DNA from: Cupriavidus lacunae | Lineage (GTDB): Bacteria > Pseudomonadota > Gammaproteobacteria > Burkholderiales > Burkholderiaceae | Assembly (NCBI RefSeq): GCF_003353055.1 | Contig: NZ_QKWJ01000011.1 | Location: 62,001 to 126,000, forward strand | Reading direction: 5' to 3' | DNA length: 64,000 nt | Shown: positions 1 to 9,538 of the stretch, in pieces | Numbering within the stretch: position 1 is the first letter of the stretch | How the letters are laid out: each line of letters opens with the position of its first letter | Notes under the pieces: model-generated | What the model was told of the DNA's origin: nothing | Databases searched by the model: none | What the model saw: the letters and a program-made list of their open reading frames with translations, nothing else | Made by a program: the position numbers and the translations under genes

Positions 1-24
1 AGAGGTCGCTGCGCCCGCTGCCAG

Positions 25-427
25 TCAGAGAGATTCTTCCTGCGTGGCGAACGGCGCGATTTGCGGATGCCCCTGAGCATAGCGCTGGAACGCGCCGGAA
101 CCGACGAGGTAGCCGGTTTCGGCACGGTATGCACTATTGCCTTAGGCCTTGACGATGGGTTTGTGCGATTGAACGCCAAGCTTCAGCCAGTCGATGGAGG
201 GCTCTCCAAACGAGGAGGCCTGCTGGGGTAGGATGCCTTTGCGGGTGGAGAAAGGCCGTCGTCAATGCACTGCTTGATCGCGGCCAGCGTCCCGAGGTCC
301 AACTCATCGGCGTAATCCACGCCAAAGTGCTGCAGCCATTTTTGAACAGGGCTGCGCGCTCGCTGTCGGTGCCGGCGCCGTTCTTCTCTCGCGGCAGAGA
401 GTCCCGGGGTTGAATCGTATCGGGCAT
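25..427 (-). pseudogene. Broken small gene, product not recognised
   Basis: An ATG at 427 has a GAGGAG ribosome-binding sequence about 11 bases upstream, so translation probably starts here as the last gene of the operon. The frame that begins MPDTIQPRDSL is shifted at a run of five A (minus strand) at 339-343. Switching frame there gives a sensible, acidic continuation (KKWLQHFGVDYADELDLGT) that runs to a stop at 142-144, about 95 residues in all. The same frame is open again after that stop and reads GSGAFQRYAQGHPQI before ending at 25-27. I do not recognise the family. It could be a decayed gene or contain a sequencing error in the A run. Confidence 0.35.
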
Positions 428-620
428 ATTGCTCTTCACTCCTCGTTCAAAACACCTTCGATATCAGCGCTGCCCAACGTTCTCAAACGCGGCGCCGTCC
501 CGACGCCATCGCTGCTTGTTCCCTGAGCTTCAGAGCGTGTGTCCAATGCCCAAGAGGACGCCGGTTTCAGAGACCTTCGTGCCGAATCCGGCCGTACCGG
601 TTCCCAGTCATGCCGGCCGA

Positions 621-1685
621 CTACGTTTCGGACACCAAGACAGCTCTGCCCGTAATTCCCCCACGACGAAGACGACCAAGGACGTCGTTCACAGCACAAC
701 AGTCAAACTTAGATACCTGCGGCAGCACAATCATTCCGTCCTGCGCAAGTTGAACCAGGGCGCGGAGTTCCCTCAGATTTCCGACATAGCTGCCTTGGAT
801 GCACGCCGCCTTAATCGGAATGAGCGGCAAAGGCCATTCTGCGCTGCCCCCAAATAATCCGACGATAACGATTCGTCCGCGCTTACCCAAGCAATCGAGT
901 GAAACGCGGGCGCTCTCCGTACTGCCGACGCAGTCAATGACCAACTGGGCCGGCCCGCCAAGTGCCCGTGTGATGTCCTGAACAGTGGAATCGGCACGGC
1001 CGTTGACGGCGGCGATCGCTCCCGCGGCACGCGCGGCCTGCAGCTTGCCTTCGTCAACGTCCACCACAACTGCGCCGCGCGCGTCCAAGCTCTTCAGCAA
1101 GGCGATGGCCATCAGGCCCAAGCCCCCCGCTCCTAGTACGAGCACGGGAGAGTCCTTAATAGCGTCGCCCAGCTTCGCGATCGCGCTGAAAGCCGTCAGA
1201 CCAGAACAGGCCAGCGGCGCAATCGATGGAGCATCCAGGTTGCCAATGTCGATGAGGTAGCGAGGATGAGGAACGAGAATGTGATCTGCATATCCGCCAT
1301 TACGATGCACTCCGAGGAATCGCGGTTGAGCGCAAAGGTTCTCGTCGCCTTCGAGGCAGACAGGGCAATCTCCACAGCCGATCCAGGGGTACACAAGGTA
1401 GTTTCCTGACAATTGGAGCTTGGCATCTGGGCCAGCAGCTACTGGCGTGCCAACAGTCTCGTGGCCGGGAGTGAGGGGCAATTGCATGCCCCGATCTTTG
1501 AAGTCCAACAACCTTCCAGCTCCAAGGTCGAAACCTCCATCCTGGACGTGGAGGTCGGTATGGCACACGCCTGCTGCGACAACGCGGAGCAATACCTCGG
1601 AGCCAACGGGCTTCGGCAACTGCTTGGCGATAAGCGCGAGCGGCTTCCGAAACGAGACGAGCTGATGGGCATTCATCTCGATCAA
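621..1685 (-). CDS. Zinc-dependent alcohol dehydrogenase (MDR family)
   Basis: A 354-residue medium-chain dehydrogenase that should oxidise a primary or secondary alcohol with NAD(P). Visible features in order are catalytic-zinc ligands C41 (in GVCHTDLH) and H75-E76 (GHETVG), the structural-zinc set C104, C107, C110 and C118 (CGDCPVC, then NLC), C160 as third catalytic ligand, and the Rossmann loop GAGGLG at 185-190. The length is normal for the family. Its ATG overlaps the stop of the Bug receptor gene by four bases (ATGA), so the two are probably translationally coupled. It sits near the end of the IclR-linked operon beside an aldehyde dehydrogenase and an SDR, suggesting alcohol-to-acid oxidation of the same substrate. 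The exact substrate cannot be told. Confidence 0.9.
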   Translation of the reverse strand: MIEMNAHQLVSFRKPLALIAKQLPKPVGSEVLLRVVAAGVCHTDLHVQDGGFDLGAGRLLDFKDRGMQLPLTPGHETVGTPVAAGPDAKLQLSGNYLVYPWIGCGDCPVCLEGDENLCAQPRFLGVHRNGGYADHILVPHPRYLIDIGNLDAPSIAPLACSGLTAFSAIAKLGDAIKDSPVLVLGAGGLGLMAIALLKSLDARGAVVVDVDEGKLQAARAAGAIAAVNGRADSTVQDITRALGGPAQLVIDCVGSTESARVSLDCLGKRGRIVIVGLFGGSAEWPLPLIPIKAACIQGSYVGNLRELRALVQLAQDGMIVLPQVSKFDCCAVNDVLGRLRRGGITGRAVLVSET

Positions 1686-2668
1686 TCCAGACGGATGTTG
1701 CCCTCACGCGCCATGCGAGTCCAATGATCGCCGTCGGCACGCATGGACTTTGCGAACGCATCAGGACCTACGCTCGTGGGAATCATGCCGAGCGACTCGA
1801 TGCGGGACGCGACCTCAGGGATGCGCATAATCCGCGTGAGTTCTGCAACATACTTTCGAACGATGTCTTGAGGGGTGTTTGCCGGCAGAAACACTCCGAA
1901 CCAGCCCACAGACTCGAATCCCTCGAAGCCGAGTTCCTTAAACGTCGGAACATCAGGAAGCGACTTCAGCCGGCGATCGCCGGTAACCGCTAGGACGCGC
2001 AGGGCCCCGCTGCTGACAAACGGCTGGGCCGATCCGATGTCAACGATACCCGAAGTGATCTGGTCTCCAAGTAGGGCCTGAATTTCCGGTGCGCTGCCCT
2101 TGAACGGAACGTGTACAAGTTCCATCCCCGCGCGCCGGCTAATCACCGTCCCTTGCATGTGGGCAGACGTCCCGTTGCCATTGCTGCCAAAGCTGTACTT
2201 GCCCTGTGCCTCCTTTGCTTTCGCGACAAACTCCTGAAAAGTCTTCACCTTTAGAGAAGTGGGAATGGCAAACAGATTCGGAGACTTGGCGACCTGCATT
2301 ACCGGTTGAAGGTCACGGTACACGTCGTAAGGCAGTTTGCTATAGAGTGCAGGCGCCTGAACCATGAACGTATAGCCCATCAATGCCGTGTATCCGTCAG
2401 GACTGGCTTTTGATCCCGCCTCGATTCCGATGATCCCACTCGCGCCAGCGCGGTTCTCAACTACGATGGGCTGCTTCCAGGACTCAGCCATGTACTTCGA
2501 GAGCAGGCGCGCGAGGGTATCGGCTGCACCGCCTGCAGAAGCCGGCACGATCATTCGGATAGGCTTGTTTGGAAAAACCTCAGCAAAAGCTGCAGTCGGG
2601 GCAGAATAGGCCACAGCCAACATGGCGGCATTGGCCACGTGCTTCATGAGATTCAGCTTCTTTATCAT
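1682..2668 (-). CDS. Bug/TctC-family periplasmic solute receptor
   Basis: A 328-residue periplasmic binding protein of the tripartite tricarboxylate transporter (TTT) receptor family. A Sec signal peptide occupies about residues 1-29 (KKLN start, hydrophobic core, cleavage after TAAFA). The mature start FPNKPIRMIVP and the loop GGAADTLAR are family hallmarks. The start has a strong AGGAG ribosome-binding site seven bases upstream. No TctA/TctB membrane subunits are nearby, which is usual because these receptors are greatly expanded in Burkholderiales. It presumably binds the organic acid or amide substrate of this operon. The ligand is not predictable. Confidence 0.92.
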   Translation of the reverse strand: MIKKLNLMKHVANAAMLAVAYSAPTAAFAEVFPNKPIRMIVPASAGGAADTLARLLSKYMAESWKQPIVVENRAGASGIIGIEAGSKASPDGYTALMGYTFMVQAPALYSKLPYDVYRDLQPVMQVAKSPNLFAIPTSLKVKTFQEFVAKAKEAQGKYSFGSNGNGTSAHMQGTVISRRAGMELVHVPFKGSAPEIQALLGDQITSGIVDIGSAQPFVSSGALRVLAVTGDRRLKSLPDVPTFKELGFEGFESVGWFGVFLPANTPQDIVRKYVAELTRIMRIPEVASRIESLGMIPTSVGPDAFAKSMRADGDHWTRMAREGNIRLD

Positions 2669-2710
2669 TTTGTCTCCTAACGTATCTTTGTTGGGGCCAT
2701 CCGAATGACG

Positions 2711-3427
2711 TCAAACTGTCCCGGTCACAGGCAACGAAACACCATGAATAGGACTCGCGGCATCTGATGCAAGAAAAAGCATGACTGCCGCAAGCGCCTG
2801 TGGATGAACCCACCGGGCTGGGTCGGCGCCGGGCATTGCCTTCCGGTTCTCCGGCGTATCCAGGATGCTGGGCAACACGCAGTTGACATTGATGTTGCTG
2901 TCGCGTAACTCGGCAGACATGGCCTCTGTCAAGCGGATCACTGCGGACTTCGCCGCCGTGTAAGGCCCCATACCTGCGATGCCTCGAAGCGCGCTCGATG
3001 CGCCAACGTTCACAATGCTGCCTCGCTTACGTTCCAGCATTAAGGGAACGACCGCATGTGAAGCCTCCATCATTGTCCGAACATTGAGGCTGAAGAGATG
3101 TTCCCATTCAGCACGGTCCGTTTCATGAACGAGGGGCCCACAACTGAATCCACCTGCCGCATTGCAAAGAACGTCAATCTGGCCGTACCGTTCCAGGCAG
3201 GCGTCGATCACTGCCTGAACCTGTCCCCTGTCCGTCAGGTCGGCGGCCCACGCAGCATGCGACCTACTATCGTCCCCGTAGGCCTCCTCGAGCTTCATGA
3301 CATCTACGTCCAGCAGCGCGAGGCTGTAACCCGCTGCTGCAAACGTTTCAGCAATCGCCCGACCGAGGTTCCCGGCAGCACCGGTAATCACCGCCACCCG
3401 CGGCATCGTTGCTTCTCTTGTGCTCAT
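2711..3427 (-). CDS. Short-chain dehydrogenase/reductase
   Basis: A 238-residue classical SDR. It has the NAD(P)-binding TGAAGNLG at about 15-22, the NAAG structural motif, and the catalytic Ser/Tyr/Lys set (GASSALRG, then GPYTAAKS). The annotated ATG overlaps the stop of the upstream aldehyde dehydrogenase by four bases (ATGA). A second in-frame ATG at residue 8 (MPRVAVITG) would give a more typical N-terminus. It is in the middle of the operon, between the aldehyde dehydrogenase and the solute receptor. The substrate is unknown; hydroxyacyl-CoA or an alcohol are both possible. Confidence 0.88.
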   Translation of the reverse strand: MSTREATMPRVAVITGAAGNLGRAIAETFAAAGYSLALLDVDVMKLEEAYGDDSRSHAAWAADLTDRGQVQAVIDACLERYGQIDVLCNAAGGFSCGPLVHETDRAEWEHLFSLNVRTMMEASHAVVPLMLERKRGSIVNVGASSALRGIAGMGPYTAAKSAVIRLTEAMSAELRDSNINVNCVLPSILDTPENRKAMPGADPARWVHPQALAAVMLFLASDAASPIHGVSLPVTGTV

Positions 3428-4863
3428 GCTTGCACCACTAGCTTCTTGACCAGGTACGAATCGAGTCCTTCGATTCCACCTTCGGAGCCGGACCCACTTT
3501 CTTTGACACCACCGAATGGCGTTTCCGGCGTCGAGACTGAAAACGTGTTGATGCCTAGCATGCCGACCTCGAGTACGTCGCTGAGATCATTTGCGCGCCG
3601 CAAGGACTCCGTAAAGGCGTACCCCGCGAGGCCATAGGGCAATGCGTTGGCCCGATGCACCACCTCATCGAAATCCCGGAACGAAGTAATGCCGGCGATA
3701 GGTCCGAACGGCTCTTCGCTCATCAACCGTGCCTCATCTGGCAGATGACCAACCACTGTGGGGGCAAAGAAGTTCCCTGCCCCCGCGCCAGCATTGCCAC
3801 CAGTCACGATGGTTGCATCACGCTCACGTGCATCCTCTACAAAGCTGTGCATTGCCGTCGTTCGCCGAGGATTCGCGAGCGGCCCCATCTGAGAGGACGG
3901 CAGCAGCCCGTTGCCTACAGCAATTTCGCCTGTCAAGGCAGCAAATCTACGGAGAAACGGGGCGTAGATCTTGTCATGGACAAAGAAGCGAGTCGGCGAG
4001 ATGCAAACCTGGCCAGCATTCCGGAACTTCGCGGCCACGCACGCCTGAACGGTTCGCTCCACGTCGCAGTCGGCGAACACGATGACAGGTGCATGTCCCC
4101 CCAGCTCCATCGTCACGCGCTTCGTGCCATCTGCCGCGAGCTTTGTGAGCTCCTTTCCGATGGCAGTTGAGCCGGTGAAAGACACCTTGCGGATCGTCGG
4201 TGAGCTAATGAGATGGCGAGAGACTTCCGCAGGCGCCCCAAATACAAGATTGAGCACACCAGGTGGCAGTCCCGCATCATGCAGCGCCTTGACCAACTCC
4301 ACACAGGTACCAGGCGTTTCCTCAGCAGCCTTGATGATAATCGAACAACCGGCTGCCAACGCACCCCCGATCTTGCGGGCAGGCGTTACCGCTGGAACGT
4401 TCCACGGAGTGAAGGCTGCAACAGGGCCTACCGGCTCCTGCAATACCGTAAAACGAATACCGGGCGTGCGAGATGGAACTACACGCCCATAGGCGCGCAT
4501 TCCCTCCTCGGCATACCAGTCGAGAATGTCGGCGGAAAGCATGACTTCAATGCGTGATTCCGCAATGATCTTTCCCTGCTCCAGTGTCAGAACTTCGGCG
4601 ATAGTCTCGCTCCGTTCCCTCAGGAGGTTCGCGGCCCTTCGCAGGATGTTGCTTCGCGCGTGCGCCGTCATACGGCGCCAAACCATAAAGCCGCGAGAAG
4701 CCGAGTCAAGGGCAGCATCCAGGTCGTCGGCGGTCGCCAAAGGAAGAATAGCCAACTCTTCGTCTGTCGCGGGGTTATACACCGGCTGGCCTGACCGCTC
4801 TTCCGCAGTCACCCATCGACCATCGATGTACAGCCCCAAAGCGGTATAGCGTGGGGCTTCCAT
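3424..4863 (-). CDS. NAD(P)-dependent aldehyde dehydrogenase (succinate-semialdehyde dehydrogenase type)
   Basis: A 479-residue aldehyde dehydrogenase of the GabD/SSADH-like branch. The coenzyme-site Asn lies in TPWNVPA, the general-base Glu in MELGGHAP, the FTGST nucleotide loop is present, and the catalytic Cys is in GQVCISPTRFF. The C-terminal TPFGGVKESGSG motif is intact. It starts directly after the stop of the upstream amidohydrolase gene with no gap. It overlaps the SDR by four bases downstream. It should convert an aldehyde from this pathway to the acid. The real aldehyde is unknown. Confidence 0.9.
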   Translation of the reverse strand: MEAPRYTALGLYIDGRWVTAEERSGQPVYNPATDEELAILPLATADDLDAALDSASRGFMVWRRMTAHARSNILRRAANLLRERSETIAEVLTLEQGKIIAESRIEVMLSADILDWYAEEGMRAYGRVVPSRTPGIRFTVLQEPVGPVAAFTPWNVPAVTPARKIGGALAAGCSIIIKAAEETPGTCVELVKALHDAGLPPGVLNLVFGAPAEVSRHLISSPTIRKVSFTGSTAIGKELTKLAADGTKRVTMELGGHAPVIVFADCDVERTVQACVAAKFRNAGQVCISPTRFFVHDKIYAPFLRRFAALTGEIAVGNGLLPSSQMGPLANPRRTTAMHSFVEDARERDATIVTGGNAGAGAGNFFAPTVVGHLPDEARLMSEEPFGPIAGITSFRDFDEVVHRANALPYGLAGYAFTESLRRANDLSDVLEVGMLGINTFSVSTPETPFGGVKESGSGSEGGIEGLDSYLVKKLVVQA

Positions 4864-6561
4864 TTAGGCGCCCCAGGAATCAAAGTTCCGGATGACTTCA
4901 CCGGCACGTTCACTTCCCTTTACTACGCCCGACGCGTCAGCAACCTTGCTGCCGTTCACCCATACGCCAGCCACACCAATCGAGTCCGTATGCAGCCGTG
5001 AGTTTCCACCGGGCAAATCGGCGACTTTGTAGCGGGCGCTGCGGCCTACAGTCTTTGGATCGAACAGCAGCAAATCGGCGAAGTAGCCCTCACGAACCAA
5101 CCCGCGCTTTGGGATGCGGAAGATCTTGGCAGGCTTCTCTGTGAGTTCATGGATTGCCTTTGTCAGCGGCAAGACCTTCTTGTCTCGCGACCAGTAACCC
5201 ATGAAATGCAAGCCGAACCCGGCGTCACAGATGAAGGTCAGGTGGGCTCCAGCATCCGACAGCGCTACAGAGGCGGATGGATGCACGACGAGCTTTGCGA
5301 TAGCGTCTTCATCAGAGTTCAGCAGCATGGCTGTGAACTCCGTCTTCAGTTCCTCGGCGAGTCCCAGATCCAACAGCCATTCCAACGGATGGACACCCGC
5401 TGCAGCGGCAAGCTCTGCGACGTTGTGGTGTTCGTATCGCTGGTGCTTAGGGTCTTGTACCTTCAGCACCTCGATCTTGTGCCATTCGCCGTTGAACAGT
5501 CGGCGCACGCCCGCTGGAGGATCTTCGATTTCATTGCGCACCGCCTCGCGGAATTTCGGGTCGCTGAGCAGCGTCTTGAGCTCGGCGCCTTGCAGCTTCA
5601 TCGCAGGTTTCCAGGCCATGATGCCCTCGAACGGATAGGCACCGGCCAGCGTAAAGTCGTACGTGATGGGTGTGCAAGCAACCTGCCCCCACATGTCTCG
5701 TCCGCGAGTTCTGGCCTCACTAATCTGGGCCAGATCATCAAAGACTAGGTTAGGCAGCGTAGAGTTGTGGAGCAGCGCCGCAATCATCATCGGCGCCCCG
5801 GTGTCGGCGGAGACGCTTTCCAGAAACGGGACATCGGCGAATCCACCTTTAGTGATCATGAACACGCCGCGACCATCTTCGGCCATTGCCTCAATCAACG
5901 TCTTGAACTCATGCTTGTCGGCCATCCGAGAGGGCATCGGGATACCACCCCAACCGTGGTGCTGAGGGGAGTACGAGGTCGAGAATCCCACCGCACCAGA
6001 CTTCATGGCGTCGCGAACGATCTCGGCCATGCGGTCCACCTCCTCAGGCGTGGCCTCGCGCTTGGAGGCATCGTCGCCCAGCACGTAGTTGCGAAGTGCA
6101 GAGTGACCAACGAACGCGCCCACGTTAATGGCAGTGCCGCGCTCCTCAATCATCCGCAGATAGCCAGGAAAGTCTTCGAAATCCCATTGAACGCCACTCT
6201 TCAGCACATCTAAAGACATGCCCTCGACCTGCGTCAGATTCTTCATCAGCAGCTCGCGGTCGTTAGGGCGGCACGGCGCGATCGTGAAGCCACAGTTGCC
6301 GATCAGTACCGTGGTCACGCCCAGTGCCGACGACGGTTTCAGCATTGGATCCCACGTGATCTGCGCATCGTAGTGGGTGTGCGAGTCGATGATCCCCGGC
6401 ATGAGCGCCATGCCGGTACCGTCCACTTCTTCTTTGGCACTGCCGCAGATATCCTGGCCGACGGCGGCAATCTTTCCGTCTTTGACGGCTACATCCATGC
6501 GCTCCCGCGGAGCCTCACCGGAACCATCGTAGAGCGATACGTTGCGGATGATCAGATCCAT
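4864..6561 (-). CDS. D-aminoacylase / N-acyl-D-amino-acid deacylase family amidohydrolase
   Basis: A 565-residue metal-dependent amidohydrolase. The metal-binding HxH is in IDSHTHYDAQ near residue 62. Also visible are GNCGFTIAPC, typical of the D-aminoacylase branch, and the late metal-ligand Asp in LSDAGAHLTF. The final segment (KRGLVREGYFADLLLFDP) completes the composite beta-sandwich. The length is slightly above that of N-acyl-D-amino-acid deacylases, as in the amidohydrolase-3 subgroup. It probably hydrolyses an N-acyl or cyclic amide bond. In this operon it may release the carboxylic acid that the CoA ligase then activates. Substrate assignment is inference. Confidence 0.85.
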   Translation of the reverse strand: MDLIIRNVSLYDGSGEAPRERMDVAVKDGKIAAVGQDICGSAKEEVDGTGMALMPGIIDSHTHYDAQITWDPMLKPSSALGVTTVLIGNCGFTIAPCRPNDRELLMKNLTQVEGMSLDVLKSGVQWDFEDFPGYLRMIEERGTAINVGAFVGHSALRNYVLGDDASKREATPEEVDRMAEIVRDAMKSGAVGFSTSYSPQHHGWGGIPMPSRMADKHEFKTLIEAMAEDGRGVFMITKGGFADVPFLESVSADTGAPMMIAALLHNSTLPNLVFDDLAQISEARTRGRDMWGQVACTPITYDFTLAGAYPFEGIMAWKPAMKLQGAELKTLLSDPKFREAVRNEIEDPPAGVRRLFNGEWHKIEVLKVQDPKHQRYEHHNVAELAAAAGVHPLEWLLDLGLAEELKTEFTAMLLNSDEDAIAKLVVHPSASVALSDAGAHLTFICDAGFGLHFMGYWSRDKKVLPLTKAIHELTEKPAKIFRIPKRGLVREGYFADLLLFDPKTVGRSARYKVADLPGGNSRLHTDSIGVAGVWVNGSKVADASGVVKGSERAGEVIRNFDSWGA

Positions 6562-6621
6562 TGCTGTCCCCTATTTGTAGTGAGTTGAATAGCTGGCGTT
6601 AGCCGGCGACATGTTGAAGTG

Positions 6622-7422
6622 CTAGTTGCCCTGGAACGACGGCGCGCGCTTTTCGAGGAACGCGGAGACGCCCTCTCGGTAGTCTCGGGTCTGCCCAAGC
6701 TCCCGCATGGAATCTCGTTCCAGATCCAGTTGCTCATTCAGGTCATTTGACAGGCTTACGTGAATGACGCGCTTGATATGCGCGTGCGCGAGCGGCGGCC
6801 CGTCCTTCAGTTGATCAACCACGGCGGCTACGGCGCTGGCGAACGCGGCATCTGGAACAGCCTTCCAGATGAGCCCCCAGCTCTGGGCCTGGACTGCAGA
6901 GAGCCGGTCCCCAAGCAGAGACAAGCCCATCGCACGAGCCTCACCGACCAGTCGTGGCAAGAGGTACGTTCCCCCCGTGTCGGGAAGTAGATTTAGTTTC
7001 ACAAAGGGCTGGAGGAAGAATGCTGATTCGGCCGCCATAACGATGTCGCAGGCAAGAGCCATGTTTGCTCCGGCACCGGCAGCCACGCCGTTGACTGCGG
7101 CGATAACGGGAATTGGTAGCGCTCGCAGTCTGCGGACGAGAGGACCGTAGAGGCGATCCACGGTGTGACCTAGATCTACTTCACCATCCCCGGACATTTG
7201 CCCCTCGGACAAATCTTGTCCTGCGCAGAACGCCCGACCGGCGCCTGTAAGCACCAGTACTTTGGCGTTGCTCCGGCCTTCCTCGAGATAAGTAAGGACG
7301 TCCGCGAGATCTGCATGCATCGCCTCCGTGAAGCTGTTCAGTCGAGCGGGCCGATTAAGCGTTACCCGTGCACATCTGTCGGTGACCTCAAACAGGAGAT
7401 TGTCGTAGTCAGTTTTTGTCAT
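6622..7422 (-). CDS. Crotonase-family protein, PaaG-like isomerase branch
   Basis: A 266-residue crotonase. The oxyanion-hole motifs are clear (FCAGQDLS and AAGAGANMALACD). Neither of the two glutamates used by true enoyl-CoA hydratases is present: the positions read GANMA and LQPFVKL. Instead there is the LLPDTGGT aspartate typical of 2-(1,2-epoxyphenyl)acetyl-CoA isomerase PaaG and related delta3-delta2 enoyl-CoA isomerases. Double-bond or ring-opening isomerisation is therefore more likely than hydration. Its start overlaps the end of the NDP-forming ligase gene by 14 bases. No other paa genes are nearby, so I do not call it PaaG. Confidence 0.85.
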   Translation of the reverse strand: MTKTDYDNLLFEVTDRCARVTLNRPARLNSFTEAMHADLADVLTYLEEGRSNAKVLVLTGAGRAFCAGQDLSEGQMSGDGEVDLGHTVDRLYGPLVRRLRALPIPVIAAVNGVAAGAGANMALACDIVMAAESAFFLQPFVKLNLLPDTGGTYLLPRLVGEARAMGLSLLGDRLSAVQAQSWGLIWKAVPDAAFASAVAAVVDQLKDGPPLAHAHIKRVIHVSLSNDLNEQLDLERDSMRELGQTRDYREGVSAFLEKRAPSFQGN

Positions 7423-9538
7423 TGCGACCCTCGGTACTGTTCATTACGACAAGTGCGTCCGCAGCAAATGCACCTTCTCCCCTAGCCAGGACCAGAACAG
7501 GATTGAGTTCAATGCTCTGCAGGTTTGGCCCTACGGCAACGGCCAGGGAAGAGAGTTGGACGAGAGTCGATGCCAGCGCATCGATGTCGCGAGGCGGCTT
7601 TCCTCGCGCCCCCTCAAGCAGCGGAATGCCCCGTATGCTTCGCACCATCTCCACAGCCGTCGGATAATCGACCGGACACCGATGCAGCACGACGTCCGTC
7701 ATCACTTCGACGAGGATGCCGCCCAATCCGAACATCAGTACCGGCCCGAACAACGGATCACGATGAACGCCGACGATGCATTCCATGGCGTCATTAACTT
7801 GGCGAGCCACGAGCACGCCATCGATATGAGCGCCGGGCGCGAAGGAAGCCGCCCGCTCGATCAGCAAGTCGACCCCAGCGCGAACGTCGTCGCTGTCTTC
7901 GATGTTGAGGAGAACCCCACCAATTTCCGACTTGTGCGCGATATCCGGGGACAGAATCTTCAGAACGACGGGATAGCCCATGCGCTCGGCTGCTGCCACA
8001 GCGGACTCCGTGTCGACGGCGACCTCCTCAAGCACGCACTTGACGCCCGCATCCGTCAGCCACCGCTTCGCCTCGGCCTCATTGAGCGTGGCACGCGGTA
8101 GCGCGGGCGACGTTCCATGTGCTTTGCCTGTCTTGAGCAGTGGTTTGGCAAACGCATCGCCAAACTTGCCCATCGCCTCTATAGCGACGACAGCCCGCGT
8201 CGGGTCACTGAACACGGTGATTCCCGCTGCTTCATATCTATCCGTACACTCGCTCGAGCCGATTACCGACATCGCGAAGAGACGATCGGGGTAGCGCTCC
8301 TGAACCTGAGAAAGCTGGCGCAGCAATTCCGGGGCGACCGAAGCCGTACCGCCGGCCTGGGTAAAGAAGTTCAGAATGGACTTGTAGCCGCCTTGTCCAA
8401 CAATCGCTTCCGCGAACTTGCCAACTACCGGCAGGTCGTTCAGCACTTGTGCTGTGCAGTCCACCGGGTTCCGTACCGAGGCGAAGGGAATCAACGCTTT
8501 GAGCTGCCGTTGCGCAGACGTGGGCATCTCTGGCAAAGGCAGCCCAAGATCTTCGCAAGTATCACTAATGAGAACGCCAGCGCCACCGCTAATAGAGAGT
8601 ACGCCCAAGGTATTGCTCGCCGGATAGATACGGCGCGTTGCAAGGTGCGCGATGTCGAGGAACTCTTCTGCCGACCTCGCACGAACCACGCCGTATTCGG
8701 CCAAGACCGCATTAAGGACGGAGTCGTCCCCAGCGATGGCCGAAGTGTGAGACTGCGCGGCGGAGCTGCCCACAGCGCTACGCCCGGTCTTCATCAGGAC
8801 CACAGGCTTTCGTGCCGCGTGGGCGGCTTCAAGCGCGGCAAGAAAGGACGCAGCGTCTCTCAAGCCCTCGGCGTAAACCGCGATGACGTCAGTCTCCGGG
8901 TCTTGCACGAGCCATTGCATCGCCTCACCCAGCGTCACGTCGCTTTCGTTGCCCGTCGTAATGCATACGGGCACGCCGATACGACGCTCACGGGCCGAAG
9001 TAAAAATGTGCGCTGCGAACGCACCAGATTGGCTAGCGATGCCAATCCTCCCTGCCAGTGGCCATCCACTTTCGAAAGATGTGGAGAAGGTGGGGTAATA
9101 ACCAATGCGCTCGTTATAGAGCCCCATGGTATTGGGGCCCAGCAGCCGCATGCCATGACTCTTTGCAAGCGCGAGAAGGTCCTGCTGAGCGCGCATGCCC
9201 TCTGGGCCTACTTCCGCAAAGCCTGAGCTGAATACCACGGCGGAACGGACGCGGCGCTTGCCGAGCGTATCAATTACGCTCGGGACGTGCGCCGCCGGCA
9301 CGGCGACAATGGCCGTGTCAGGGGCGTAGGGCAGAGCCTCCACGCTCTCGTAGGCCGTCAGGCCTTGAACAGTGCTGCGTCCGGGATTGACGGGAAGTAT
9401 ATCGCCTGAGAACCCCCGCTGCCGCATGTAGGCAACGGGCCTGCCCCCAATCCTCCGAGGATCGTCCGAAGCGCCAATGACTGCAACGGAGGATGCCGCT
9501 ACAAGGCCATCAAGCGCCATGTTGGTGACGGCAGTCAT
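7409..9538 (-). CDS. NDP-forming acyl-CoA ligase (acetate--CoA ligase, ADP-forming family), single chain
   Basis: A 709-residue fusion of the alpha and beta parts of the ADP-forming acyl-CoA synthetase family. Order: CoA-binding Rossmann domain (SVAVIGASDDP, about 16-26), two succinyl-CoA-ligase-like domains with the phospho-histidine motif QSHTSAIAGDD, and a C-terminal ATP-grasp domain (LKILSPDIAHKSEIGGV). It should make an acyl-CoA from an acid, ATP and CoA through a phosphohistidine, or run in reverse to gain ATP. Its ATG overlaps the stop of the citryl-CoA-lyase-like gene (ATGA), which points to a shared role. A paralogue lies at 46727-48868. Confidence 0.9.
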   Translation of the reverse strand: MTAVTNMALDGLVAASSVAVIGASDDPRRIGGRPVAYMRQRGFSGDILPVNPGRSTVQGLTAYESVEALPYAPDTAIVAVPAAHVPSVIDTLGKRRVRSAVVFSSGFAEVGPEGMRAQQDLLALAKSHGMRLLGPNTMGLYNERIGYYPTFSTSFESGWPLAGRIGIASQSGAFAAHIFTSARERRIGVPVCITTGNESDVTLGEAMQWLVQDPETDVIAVYAEGLRDAASFLAALEAAHAARKPVVLMKTGRSAVGSSAAQSHTSAIAGDDSVLNAVLAEYGVVRARSAEEFLDIAHLATRRIYPASNTLGVLSISGGAGVLISDTCEDLGLPLPEMPTSAQRQLKALIPFASVRNPVDCTAQVLNDLPVVGKFAEAIVGQGGYKSILNFFTQAGGTASVAPELLRQLSQVQERYPDRLFAMSVIGSSECTDRYEAAGITVFSDPTRAVVAIEAMGKFGDAFAKPLLKTGKAHGTSPALPRATLNEAEAKRWLTDAGVKCVLEEVAVDTESAVAAAERMGYPVVLKILSPDIAHKSEIGGVLLNIEDSDDVRAGVDLLIERAASFAPGAHIDGVLVARQVNDAMECIVGVHRDPLFGPVLMFGLGGILVEVMTDVVLHRCPVDYPTAVEMVRSIRGIPLLEGARGKPPRDIDALASTLVQLSSLAVAVGPNLQSIELNPVLVLARGEGAFAADALVVMNSTEGRNDKN

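Noticed and set aside
6622..7422. Phenylacetate (paa) pathway gene
   Set aside because: The crotonase is PaaG-like in its active site, but no PaaABCDE oxygenase, PaaK or PaaZ genes are near.
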